Positions 10,251 through 21,262 of a DNA stretch of 64,000 nucleotides are shown piece by piece. The DNA lies in contig NC_091263.1 of assembly GCF_042477335.2 (NCBI RefSeq), positions 66,272,501 through 66,336,500 on the forward strand, written 5' to 3'. Every line of letters begins with the position of its first letter. Position 1 is the stretch's first letter. This DNA comes from Ovis canadensis (lineage: Eukaryota > Chordata > Mammalia > Artiodactyla > Bovidae). The notes beneath the pieces are model-generated. The model had not been told where the DNA came from, ran no database searches, and was given only the letters and a program-made list of their open reading frames with translations. The position numbers and the translations under genes were made by a program.

Positions 10251-11005
10251 AAACCCTAAGTCACCAGCCTCAACCCAAAAAAACGCAGGACCGCTGGCGC
10301 ATACTCTCTTTGTCTCTCTAACCTTGATCTCTGTGTGTGGCCCTAGTCATGCCAAATAATTTCCAAGGCCCACAGTAATGAACCTTTTATATTTTTCCCC
10401 AAAGTTCTCTGATGGAGATTGCTGAAGGGCTTCTTGCAGTCATAATCAGAACCCCAAGGGCTAGTCCTGTCCCAACACTGGCTGTTGATAGGCTGAGACC
10501 TGCACACAACTCTTGAGACCCTTGAGAGTCCTGGGGAGAGTTGCCTTCCTGCAGAGACAGCCAGGCTCAGGCAGGAAAAGGTCACAGGTCCCCCTTCAGG
10601 GGCCTTGGCCAAGGAGGTGCTTTCACTATGCGCAGCTCAGTCCCAGACCCACTTCAGTTCTCCTTGAATGTCTGACCCTCCCAGAAGGCCCACTGCTCGA
10701 CCCAAATGGAGCTCCCACATCTTCCCACTAGCAAACCTGTCCCCTCCCACAACTGCTCCAGCCAGCCCCTTCCTTTTCCATCCTTCCTCCCTCCACAGCC
10801 CCTCCGAGAGCCACAGCTGCATCTTGCCCCTCTGCCTCTGCAAGGCCCTCACTGCGTCCAGCTGTCCAGCTCAGGGGCCATCCCGCCAGCCAACCGCAGG
10901 GTCCCTGTGCAGCCGGCTCTCACCATGAGCTCTGGCCACTGGATCTGCTGAAGTCTGTAAGCCAGTCGACCGCCATGGGGCCTGCCTCAGTCTACTAGAG
11001 ATGTC
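10251..11005. other. Intergenic, nothing recognised
   Basis: Pyrimidine-rich unique sequence. Short overlapping reading frames in several frames, none with a domain. Confidence 0.4.
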
Positions 11006-11470
11006 GTAACAATACTGACAGCATATTAAAAAGCAGAGACATCACTTTGCCAACAAACGTCCATCTCTAGTCATGTATATATGTGAGAGTTGGACCATAA
11101 AAAAGGCTGAGCCCCAAAGAATTGATGCTTTTGAACTGTGGTGTTGGAGAAGACTCTGAAGAGTCCCTTGGACTGCAAGGAGATCCAACCAGTCCATCCT
11201 GAATATTCATTGGAAGACCTGATGCTGAAGCTGAAACTCTAAAACTTTGGCTACCTGATGCGAAGAACTGAGTCATTGGAAAACACCCTGATGCTGGGAA
11301 ACATAGAGGGCAGGAGGAGAAGGGGATGACAGAGGATGAGATGGTTGGATGGCATCACTGACTCAATGGACATGAGTTTGAGCAAACTCCAGGCAATAGT
11401 GAAGGACAGGGAAGTCTGGCGTGCTGCAGTCCATGGGGTCACAAAGAGTCAGACACGACTTAGTCACTAA
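11006..11470 (+). mobile_element. BovB 3' fragment with internal deletion
   Basis: Begins at the segment corresponding to gacagcatattaaaaagcag and runs to the terminal gtcagacacgact. About 25 bp is missing around 11062-11075, where the valine-rich VKAMVFPV segment should be (ccatctctagtcatgta). Confidence 0.9.
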
Positions 11471-12058
11471 ACGGCAACAACACAATAACACTGACCTTCC
11501 CAAAGGGAAGGGTTCAGGGTCTCAACCAGAACTTTCTGTGATGAAGGAAATATTCTACATCCATGCTATCCAGTATGGCAGCCATTAAACACGTGTGACT
11601 ATTGAGCACTTGAAATGTATCTTGTGTAACTGAGAAACTGACTTCCTAGTTTAATTTTCATTCCTCTCAATTTAAGTAGCCATCTGGGTATAGGACAGTG
11701 GTAAAGATCCTTTTTCCCTTGGTCTTCTTACAAAATTTTTCTCCTCCTTTATAGCTCCATATTCCAAGGTGTTTATGGCAAAAGCATGGCCTTTGACAAC
11801 CCCAAACTTTGTCTGGCCTTGCCCACTTAGCTCAGGACAAAAGGAACCTCTCAAGATTTGCAGAAATTGGCTGCTCTCCAGTCCACATGGACCAGAACAA
11901 AGCAACTTGCTCAAGACACCAAACTACCCACAGACAGCTGTCAAGCTGAGGTTCCAGCCTCTCCCAGCTTCAATTCACCCTCTCATCCCCATCTTCTCCT
12001 GCAGATCACGGAAGGACAATCAGGAGCCATTTTGAAAAGGGCAAGCTATGACACTTAT

Positions 12059-12266
12059 GGGGCTTCCCAGGTGGCTCACTGGTAAAGAATCCATCTGTCA
12101 ATGCAAGAGATGCAGGTTCGATCCCTGGGTCGGGAAGATCCTCTGGAGGAGGAAATGGCAACCCACTCCAGGATTCTTGCCTGGAAAATCCCATGGACAG
12201 ACGAGCCTGGCAGACTACAGCCCATGGGGTTGCAAAGGGTCGGACACGACTGAGCACACACACTCT
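12059..12266 (+). mobile_element. Bov-tA SINE
   Basis: Full-length tRNA-Glu-derived head (ggcttcccaggtggctcac, B-box ggttcgatccctggg) joined to the BovB-derived tail ending cggacacgactgagc. Confidence 0.93.
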
Positions 12267-12267
12267 G

Positions 12268-12727
12268 ACACTAATGTATATCCCAGAGATTTGGCATCTA
12301 GGTATTTACCATCAAGAAGTGAAACCATTCTTGCATACAAAAACTTGTGCAAGAATGTTGATGATAGTCAAAACCCAGGAACAGCCTAGACGTCCTTCAG
12401 CAAGTTCATCAACAGTGGACATTCACACGATGAAATAGCTACCTGCCAGTAAAAAAGAATGAACTGTTGATATACGCATCGCGAATGAACCTCATAAACA
12501 TTATGCTCGATATTGTCATAAATGAAAGAAGCCAGATGCAAAACACCTCATATTGCACGATTCTATTTCTATGAAACCTCCAGAAAAGGCAGAAGGGTAG
12601 TGCAAAAAGTAGGACATAGATCAGTGGCTGCCAGGGCCACGGGTTAGCAAAACGATATTGATGGCAAAGGGAATGTGTGGGGTGATGAAAACGTTCTACC
12701 TCTTGATTTGGTGGTGGCTCAGATTTA
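12268..12727 (+). mobile_element. Old L1 3' region, interrupted
   Basis: Resembles the end of L1 ORF2 and the 3' region (taggtatttaccatcaagaa, gatgaaatagctacc, gtggctgccagggcc). It appears to continue after the next Bov-tA at 12961-13018 (aaaattgtgcattttataaa). Confidence 0.6.
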
Positions 12728-12918
12728 CATGGTGGCTCAGACAGTCGAGAGTCTGCCTGCAATGTGGGAGACCAGGGTTCGATCCCTGGGTTGGGAAGAT
12801 CCCCTGGAGAAGAATATGGCAACCCATTCTAGTATTCTTGCCTGGAAAATCCCATGGATGGAGGAGCCTGGGGGCTACAGTCCATGGGGTCGCAAAGAGT
12901 TGGACATGACTGAGCGAC

Positions 12919-12921
<3 letters not shown>
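12728..12921 (+). mobile_element. Bov-tA SINE
   Basis: Starts at the tggtggctcagac head and contains ggttcgatccctgggttggg and the tail ctacagtccatggggtcgc. It runs directly into a CA microsatellite grown from the SINE tail and splits the older L1. Confidence 0.92.

Positions 12922-12960
<39 letters not shown>
12922..12960. repeat. (AC)n microsatellite
   Basis: About 19 uninterrupted AC units at the 3' end of the preceding Bov-tA, the usual origin of bovid dinucleotide markers. Confidence 0.95.
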
Positions 12961-12962
<2 letters not shown>

Positions 12963-13018
12963 TTGTATGTATTTGCTACAAGCTAAATAAGTACACATAA
13001 AATTGTGCATTTTATAAA

Positions 13019-13147
13019 TGCTGTGCTTAGTCTTTCAGTCATATCTGATCTTTGCTTTCCCACGGACTGTAGCCCACCAGCTTTTTCTGTCCATGGGGAT
13101 TCTCCAGGCAAGCATACTGGAGTGGATTGTCATACCCTCCTCCAGAA
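13019..13147 (-). mobile_element. Bov-tA SINE 3' part, diverged
   Basis: Reverse complement of the tail: gtctttcagtcatatctgat, then ggactgtagcccaccagc, gattctccaggcaagcatac and tggagtggattg. Confidence 0.85.
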
Positions 13148-14236
13148 TTTATAAATAGGTAATTTATATCTCTAAGCGCTGGCGATGGGGTGGGCACTGA
13201 TCTCTCTCCTCAGCTCTCCATGACCGCAGAGCCCAAATTCACAAGAGCTGGCCCTTGAGTCACTGGAAAGGGGTGAGGGTGAGGAAGAGCGGTGGCGCTG
13301 CAGCAGCCCCCTCCCTGCCCACTCAGGAAGGCTCTGGGTGCACCCAGGGAAGGGAGGCCCCGGCCACCCTCAGACCACTAACTTGGGGCTGGGGCAAGCA
13401 CCTACCCTGCTGTATTTCCATTATCTCTGTGAAAGCAATTTGGGGCCTGCATTGGATTAAGTGGGTACTTCTCAGAGTATGTTCCATGGACCAGGGGTCA
13501 AGCAAGATTCCCAAGAAAAGGATCTTACATTCAAATAAGTTTGTGAAATCTCCCTTGCTGTTTCTTGAAAGTATTGGTCACTCAGTTGTGTTCGAGTGAC
13601 CAATTTGAGCTTATTAAAGGCACTAAGGAGTCCTGAACAAAAGGAACTTGTTTCACTCTGATTGATCCCTTTTCCTCGAATGTAGCCCTTTTTCCAGAGA
13701 ACACATAAACATCCCACAAGGCCCAGGGCACGCCTTGGAGTCTGGATTTTAGTCTCAAAAGATTGGAACTAGTCCAGCCCCATCTCCCTCTAGGGTAGGT
13801 TTTGCTCAGGGCTGGAAAGGGCAAAGTCCTGGAAACTGTCAATGAAAAGAATCAATAAACAGTCATTAAAAAAAAAGAAAAAAAATCTATAAGAGGAGTA
13901 GAAAAGAGTTTTATTTGAGAACCAAGGACTACAGCGTGGAAGTCAGCTTCCCAGATTACTCTGAGAAACTGCCCCTGAGAAGCTTGGTTCTCAACAGTTT
14001 TATATCTTTTCAGAAAAAAAAGACCATTAAATAAGTCAGGAATATATTCCATCAAGGTTTAAGAAAAAAAAAAAAAACAGACCAAGTAAGAAACAAATAA
14101 AGCCAACTTTTTATAAAAAGCAGACTAGCACTTGCACAGCAAGTCAGTATGGCCTTGGCAGGTGGAAGGGGCCTTATCATCAAAGGAGGAGTAAATGCAC
14201 TGGTGTCCCAGGAAGCGAAGCATTTAAGGTTTTGTG
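13148..14236. other. Intergenic, nothing recognised
   Basis: No gene identified. Contains A-rich runs near 13866-13885 and 14061-14080. Confidence 0.4.
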
Positions 14237-14343
14237 TTTTGTTTTGTTTTCTTTTTTACCAGTTGGCTTTGTGATCTCAGTTATCCCAGCTGCGGCAGTG
14301 AAAGCTCAGAGTCCTAACCACTAGGCCACCAGGGAACTCCCCT
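14237..14343 (-). mobile_element. tRNA-Glu (CHR-type) SINE
   Basis: Poly-T side (gttttgttttgttttctttt) followed by gatctcagttatccc and agtcctaaccactaggccac, ending ccagggaactccc: reverse orientation of a ruminant/cetacean CHR-type SINE. Confidence 0.8.
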
Positions 14344-14344
14344 A

Positions 14345-15752
14345 AGCTGTTTCAAATCCTGAAAGATGATGCTGTGAAAGTGCTGCACTCAATATGTCAG
14401 CACATTTGGAAAACTCAGCAGTGGCCACAGGACTGGAAAAGGTCAGTTTTCATTCCAATTCCAAAGAAAGGCAATGCCAAAGAATGCTCAAACTACCGCA
14501 CAATTGCACTCATCTCACACACTAGTAAAGTAAAGCTCAAAACTCTCCAAGCCAGGCTTCAGCAATACGTGAACCGTGAACTTCTTGATGTTCTCTGAAC
14601 CAGAGATCAAATTGCCAACATCCACTGGATCATGGAAAAAGCAAGAGAGTTCCAGAAAAACATCCATTTCTGCTTTATTGACTATGCCAAAGCCTTTGAC
14701 TGTGTGGATCACAAGAAACTGTGGAAAATTCTGAAAGAGATGGGAATACCAGACCACCTGACCTGCCTCTTGAGAAATCTGTATGCAGGTCAGGAAGCAA
14801 CAGTTAGAACTGGACATGGAACAACAGACTGGTTCCAGATAGGAAAAGGAGTACGTCAAGGCTGTATATTGTCACCTTGCTTATTTAACTTCTATGCAGA
14901 GTACATCATGAGAAACGCTGGACTGGAAGAAGCACAAGCTGGAATCAAGATTGCCGGGAGAAATATCAATAACCTCCGATATGCAGATGACACCACCCTT
15001 CTGGCAGAAAGTGAAGAGGAGCTAAAAAGCCTCTTGATGAAAGAGAAAGAGGAGAGTGGAAAAGTTGGCCTAAAGCTCAACATTCAAAAAACGAAGATCA
15101 TGGCATCCGGTCCCATCACTTCATGGCAAATAGATGGGGAAACAGTGGAAACAGTGTCAGACTTTATTTTTTTGGGCTCCAAAATCACTGCAGATGGTGA
15201 TTGCAGCCGTGAAATTAAAAGATGCTTACTCCTTGGAAGAAAAGTTATGACCAACCTAGATAGCATATTCAAAAGCAGAGATATTACTTTGCCGACTAAG
15301 GTCCGTCTAGTCAAGGCTATGGTTTTTCCTGTGGTCATGTATGGATGTGAGAGTTGGACTGTGAAGAAGGCTGAGCGCCAATTGATGCTTTTGAACTGTG
15401 TTGTTGGAGAAGACTCTTGAGAGTCCCTTGGACTGCAAGGAGATCCAACCAGTCCACTTTGAAGGAGATCAGTCCTGGGATTTCTTTGGAAGGAATGATG
15501 CTAAAGCTGAAATTCCAGTACTTTGGCCATCTCATGCGAAGAGTTGACTCATTGGAAAAAATTCTGATGCTGGGAGGGATTGGGGGCAGGAGGAGAAGGG
15601 GACGACCGAGGATGAGATGGCTGGATGGCATCACGGGCTCGATGGACGTGAGTCTGAGTGAACTCCAGGAGATGGTGATGAACAGGGAGGCCTGGCGTGT
15701 TGTGATTCATGGGGTCGCAAAGAGTCGGACACGACTGAGCGACTGAACTGAA
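14345..15752 (+). mobile_element. BovB LINE, 5'-truncated
   Basis: Encodes most of the BovB reverse transcriptase. A continuous frame of 262 codons (14632-15420) includes FIDYAKAFDCVDH, RQGCILSPCLFNFYAEYI, the catalytic YADDTTLLAE and [17 protein letters not shown]. The frame is broken upstream by a TGA in dvl (about 14597) and an internal deletion before it, and downstream by a frameshift near 15380. It ends in gagcgactgaactgaac. Confidence 0.95.
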
Positions 15753-15907
15753 CTTAATGTGCCTTTTTCTTCAATAATTAAAACAGATATACAATATATG
15801 TTTGAGAGTCCACAAGCAGGCTGCTTTTCAAGTTAATTCATGTATAAGCCAGAATGGCTTCCCCATACCTCAATATGTGAAAATTTATTTTATCAAAACC
15901 TTGAGCT

Positions 15908-16050
15908 TGGTGGTCTGGTAGTCCAGTGGCTAAGACTCCACCCTCCCAATGCAGGGCTCACGGGTCCGATTCCTGGTCAGGGAACTAGATCCCATGTGCT
16001 GCAACTAAGATGTAGTACAGCCAAATAAATAAGATTAATAATAATAATAA
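15908..16050 (+). mobile_element. tRNA-Glu (CHR-type) SINE
   Basis: Contains tagtccagtggctaagactc, gggtccgattcctggtcagg and gaactagatcccatgtgctg, with an (AAT)n-like tail. Confidence 0.8.
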
Positions 16051-19000
16051 ACAACCATGAGCTCTTCCTCCATCTGCCACCCCTCCCCAACAAGGCACCT
16101 TGCCTAATGGGGGCATTTGTCAACCAGTCAGCAGCAGGATGGCACAAGAGGCCCTAACTCAACCAGGACAGAGGGAGCCCCAGGGACAATTTCACCTCCC
16201 AGAGGCCCAGGGATTAAGAAAGAGTGGGACAAGGCAATGTTACCACAGGCCGAGGTTTCTGGTTTCCAGCCTCTTCCAGCCTCAACACAAAGTGTTTCCT
16301 CTCCTCCCGGAACATTCTGTTAGGGGGATGGGGTGGGGAAAACGGGTTAGGGGGCGGGGGTTGGTCATAGCACCCAGGTGCAAACTGTAAGGAGGTCCCA
16401 GCTGCTATTCAGGATCTCTAACTTCCAGAGGGCGGGCCCCAGGAAATCTCACAAGGGAACTCTGCAATTGAAATGAAGTCACACACCCTTACTCCAGAAC
16501 ATACTATGGCTCCCAACTGCCCTGGGGTCCTCCATTACCTAGCAGCTGCCTCGGACCTAACTTTGGCCTCCCCACCTTTACCTGCCAGGGGTTGCCTCTC
16601 TCAAAATATCCAGTGCTGGACACTCACGCAGTAGGACACGTAAGTGTAAGGTCACACACCCAACAGAACTACATTAACCAGGGACAGGCTGGGACGATGA
16701 GGGTCAGCAATCCCGTTTATTTCCAACTTCTGAAAAGTGTTTTCTTGCTTTATTCTCTCTTGCTAATGCCACCTGTGTGGTACACTGCTCAGGAGTCATT
16801 CCTCCAATTTCCTTGAGGTGGTGCCACTGAGACCAAGAGTGATCAAGAGGCTGACTCATAAGACACAGGGCCAGCTGAGACTTGCAACGGAGGTTTGGGG
16901 CTCCTACCCCTGAGCACGTCCCACCATGAAAAGGGTTCTAGAAACAGATCCCCAGAGACTGGGGTGCCTTCAGTTTTTCACACATGACAAGTCCCTCTAG
17001 CTGCTTTTTCTGCCAACACTCATTAATTCTATTCCTAAGAATATTCTTCTGGGAAACAAGCATCCTCCAGTGGCCTCCTTGAGTACTACACCAATGCTCA
17101 ATGGCCGAAAAAGTCAACCTTTTCTGAAGAGAAAAGGGACCTCATCACCCTGGGCCATAGGTTCAGTTTACTTTCTTTGCGGGGAGAGAAGAGGGGAGGA
17201 ATAATGGTGTCTCAGAGGCCCTTTCTAACCACACTGCCTTCAGGATAACATTCACATTCTTAGTTTTCATTTACTCCACAAACATCTCCCCTTCTTTCTT
17301 TGGCAAGGCTTTAAGCTGCTGCTCCTGCTGGGACAAGAGGCTGCCATGTCTGTGAAGAACTCCAAGTCTTCAAAGCTTCAAGGCTCCCTGTGCCTGCTTC
17401 CCACTCCTGATGGGCCAAATGACTTACTGCATCGTGACCTCTCTAAAGCATTTAAAAAAATTTTTATCAGAGTACTGCCGATTTACAATGTTGTTAAAGC
17501 ATCGTTTTTTGTTTTTTGAGCAACTAGAGAGGTGGAAAATCTGGAGCAGTGTGTCCTGAAATCCAAGAGCAGCAAATATTTCTTGATGGGAGTAGTCAGT
17601 TGTATCCCAGGCTCTAACAGGTGACTGCCAGGCAGAGTAAGACAGGCATGCAAGTTGGTGCTGGGTTCAGCAAAGGAAGGTCCCTGGAGAACTTGTCAGA
17701 CCCCATGTCCATGAAATTGGGAGGGTGACTGTCTGGTTGGAGCGGGTTCGGGAAAAAATGAGAGGAGAGAGATTAGAGACAGCTTTTTTGCATTTTACTG
17801 TGAAGGGGAGGAATGCAGCTGGAGGGGAAAAGTGGAGTCAAGGAAAAGTTGTTTTATTACTAACAAGAAACATTTCATTCAAATATACTATTCGTGAAGA
17901 AAAGTGAACAGATCTGGAGGAAAATTTTCACAGGGTGAGCACCTTCATGTACAAAGTCTTCCTCATGGTCTTTTCCAGGCCCCATCACTCCCTAAAATCA
18001 CCAGGACCCTAACTTCTATCACTAAGGATTATAAAGCAAGAATTTCTTTTTCTTTTAAACTTTGTGCCACAGAGCCAAAGAGTATGTTCTCTTCCATATC
18101 TGGCTTATGTTCATTGCCAATGGTAAGACTTCATTGCTGTATGAAAGAACCTCTAGTTGCCCACTCCATGGCTGACAGGCGCTTAGGTTGCTGTCTGCTG
18201 GGGCTAAAATCAATAATGTAGCTTTGAATATTTGTGAACTGTACCATGCCTTCTGTGCCAACTGTTGCCTTCCCAAAGCCTTCCTGTGGCTGCTTCCTCA
18301 CTTCCCTCCTCCACCACTCACTCAGCACGGTGAAGCTCTCCATGTGGCCCCGTTCAGTGACTCCCTGCAGATACAAGGACTGAACCACGGACTGGCCACT
18401 CCTGCCTTGAGTGGCTTCTCCAGCCCCAGCTTCCTGGGCTTCTCCTTCTGCATCCAAGCCGCAGGGTTGATGCTTCATAGAACCAGTCTCCTAACACACT
18501 CCTCTCACACCCTCTGTGGACTTTACCATCCTTAGGCTAATGAACCCCAAATCTCTCTCCCCAGTACCAACCCCAGACAGTAGGTAAGCCCCAAACTGAG
18601 CTCATCAAATTCCACCAAGAACTGGGCCTCCTATTGTTGAAATAATGCTCCCACCCCGTCCAGGTGCTTAAGTCCTTACCTAAAAGTCTTTCTAGACTCC
18701 TCCCGTTCCCTCCCCCATCTCAAGGATTCTGTTATCAAAACCCAATGAGCTTCATCTCCTTCTCCAGCTCCCAAGGTCACTCGCTCCCCTCCCGCTATTG
18801 CAGAACCCCTTACCCTGATTCTGCCTGAATTTAGGATCTTGCCACTCCTCACTGGCTTCACCTCTCCCCCACTGATCCACCCTGCAGCAATTCTGGTCCA
18901 CCCTCCACACTCTCTGCTGTCCAGAGGAAGAGGCCTCTTTCCTCTCCTTAAAATCACCCCACCTCATCCAACTCCAACTCCCCCCTTTTTCAACAACCTA

Positions 19001-19167
19001 CACCCTCAAGTTTCAGTAGCTTTAATCTCCTTTGGAAAGTCCCTCCACACTCTCCCCTCCAGCCTTCCTCTGAACTTCACCCCCTCAGCCAGCATCCTTT
19101 ATCATGTTAATGATTTCAAGGAATCCTCTGTGAGACTGCATTGGGCCAAGGTAAGCCTCCTGAGGGT
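16051..19167. other. Intergenic, about 3.1 kb, no gene recognised
   Basis: Largely free of recent repeats. A scrap resembling L1 (gatttacaatgttgtt) lies near 17480-17500. Reading frames up to 153 codons have no recognisable domain and no splice context. This is the longest low-repeat stretch of the interval between the two genes. Confidence 0.5.
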
Positions 19168-19653
19168 AGTTCAGTTCAGTTCAGTTCAGTCGTTCAGTCA
19201 CGTCCGACTCTTTGCGACCCCACGAATCGCAGCACGCCAGGCTCCCTGTCCATCACCAACTCCCGGAGTTCACTCAGATTCACGCCCATTGAGTCAGTGA
19301 TGCCATCCAGCCATCTCATCTTCGGTCAACCCTTTCTCCTCCTACCCCCAATCCCTCCCAGCATCAGAGTCTTTTCCAATGAGTCAACTCTTTGCATGAG
19401 GTGGCCAAAGTACTGGAGTCTCAGCTTTAGCATCATTCCTTCCAAAGAAATCCCAGGGTTGATCTCCTTCAGAATGGACTGGTTGGATCTCCTTGCAGTC
19501 CAAGGGACTCTCTAGAGTCTTCTCCAACACCACAGTTCAAAAGCATCAATTCTTCAGCACTCAGCCTTCTTCACAGTCCAACTCTCACATCCATACATGA
19601 CCACAGGAAAAACCATAGCCTTGACTAGACAGACCTTAGTCGGCAAAGTAATG
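19168..19653 (-). mobile_element. BovB 3' fragment
   Basis: Starts with the (ttcag)n-like BovB tail (agttcagttcagttcagttc) and extends into the reverse complement of the reverse transcriptase C-terminal region (catacatgaccacaggaa). Confidence 0.93.
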
Positions 19654-20894
19654 TAGGGATTGTGGCATTTTATTTCCAGCAAAAGGTTTGTCCCAGTAAG
19701 GAATGAATAAATGTTTGTTGAATGAATGAATGTGAGAATAGGGATGTTGAGTCAAGTAGCGACACAAAACAAGAGAAGCAAGGAATTTTTCAGAGATTTA
19801 AGGTGGAAAATATTTGAAATAGTGAACTGGTTAGGGTAGCTCTGTGAGTGGAGTGCCTATGAAGGCAAAAGGAGATGTAGCCTCTTTTTTTTTTGACTGT
19901 GCTGTGGGCAGTTTTGTGAAATCTTAGTTCCCTGACCTGGGGTTAAATCCAGGCCAAGGCAGTGAAAGCTCAAACTCCTAACTGGACTGCCAGGGAATTC
20001 TGTTTTTGTTTTTTTTTTCCCTTACTGCTTTTGAGATGAAAGTCACCATTATCAGCTTGCTGAGCCTGTCAGCCACTGCCTTTCAAACTGCAGGTCGCAG
20101 GCCATCATAACACATTAACTTTAGGGGTTTATCACTAGGATTTAAAAATTTTTTTCATAGCTAAGATTCTTAAGTGACACAAAATAAAAGAGAAAACAGT
20201 GTATTACAGGTACTATTGAGTACACGATACATTGAAAATTTTTTGATATGTGTATTCTAGGTCCTGGGTCCAAAATGTATGGCGGCCCCTGCTTAAGGCA
20301 ATGGTGTGGGTAGGACAGCTTCAAAGTGGTGGTGAAATGAGGAGATCATATTTGCATTTAGACAGAGCAGTTCGGGGTCGAGGGTTTGGGAGTCTAGCCA
20401 GATCTGGCCAGCAGCAGGGGATAGGTGAACAGGCAGGGGAAGGAGCCAGGGCTGTTTCCTGCCAGGGGCACTAGGGAAGGCCACAAGTTCAGTTAGGAAG
20501 GAAAGAGAGAAGTAAATGGACTTGAGGCAGGTCCAGCGTAAGTTGCCGGTGGGCCATTCTAGGTTAATTCAGATGAGAGGCAGGAATTCAGGAGGGATAT
20601 GCCTATCAGTAACAGGAATTTGGTAGTTCTCTGCGATAAGTCAGGAGGCTGAAGAAGTACAGGAGGTGGGTGAAACTGTTCAGAAAACACCCATGAACGA
20701 ATGGGGGCAGGGCATACTTTCAGCTAGGAAATCTGTCAACCCAGAGCAAACATTTAACCAAGAGGTAGGACTCTGCCTGTGCTCACAAAACCATCCTGTA
20801 GGACTTGTTACCCAGCACACCGCAGGATGAGCACAAATTATGTGTTAGAACAATGTGTGTGATCTCTGGAATTCAGTGGCCTTAGAAGTCATTT
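19654..20894. other. Intergenic with one CHR-type SINE
   Basis: A reverse-oriented CHR-type SINE lies at about 19884-20002 (tttgactgtgctgtgggc through actgccagggaattc). The rest holds no gene I can recognise. Confidence 0.55.
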
Positions 20895-21017
20895 TGGAGA
20901 AGGAAATGGCAACCCACTCCAGTATTCTTGCCTGGAAAATCCTGTGGATGGAGGAGCCTGGTGGACTACAGTCCATGGGGTCGCAAAGATTTGGACACGA
21001 CTGAGTGACTAAACTTA
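20895..21017 (+). mobile_element. Bov-tA SINE, body and tail only
   Basis: Begins at ggagaaggaaatggcaaccc and ends tttggacacgactgagtgac. The tRNA head is absent. Confidence 0.9.
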
Positions 21018-21125
21018 CACTTTTAGAAGTCATTTAGCTAAGTGGTTCCCAAACTTGCTTGTATTTCACAACAATTCATAGAGCTTCTTAATTATATATA
21101 TTCCAGGAAGGGTTCCACAGCAAGC

Positions 21126-21262
21126 CTGCTGCTGCTGCTAAGTCGCTTCAGTCGTGTCCGACTCTGTGTGACCCCAGAGACGGCAGCCCACCAGGCTCCC
21201 CCGTCCTTGGGATTCTCCAGGCAAGAACATTGGAGTGGGTTGCCCCAATGCGTGAAAGTGAA
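21126..21262 (-). mobile_element. BOV-A monomer fused to BovB
   Basis: Contains gctgctgctaagtcgcttca, gtgtccgactctgtgtgacc and tccaggcaagaacattgg, then a BOV-A2-type linker (gcgtgaaagtgaaaattg). Where the second BOV-A2 monomer should follow, the sequence continues as BovB. Confidence 0.8.

Noticed and set aside
12100-12130. tRNA-like B box (ggttcgatccctggg) suggesting a tRNA gene
   Set aside because: It belongs to the tRNA-derived head of Bov-tA. No complete cloverleaf is present in any copy.
14892-15338. Minus-strand open frames opposite BovB reverse transcriptase (several copies)
   Set aside because: They recur in the same place in every BovB copy as antisense shadows of the RT frame.
16051-19167. 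Search for a further gene in the low-repeat stretch between cathelicidin and CDC25A
   Set aside because: Reading frames of up to 153 codons exist but none shows a known motif, a credible start context or matching splice sites.
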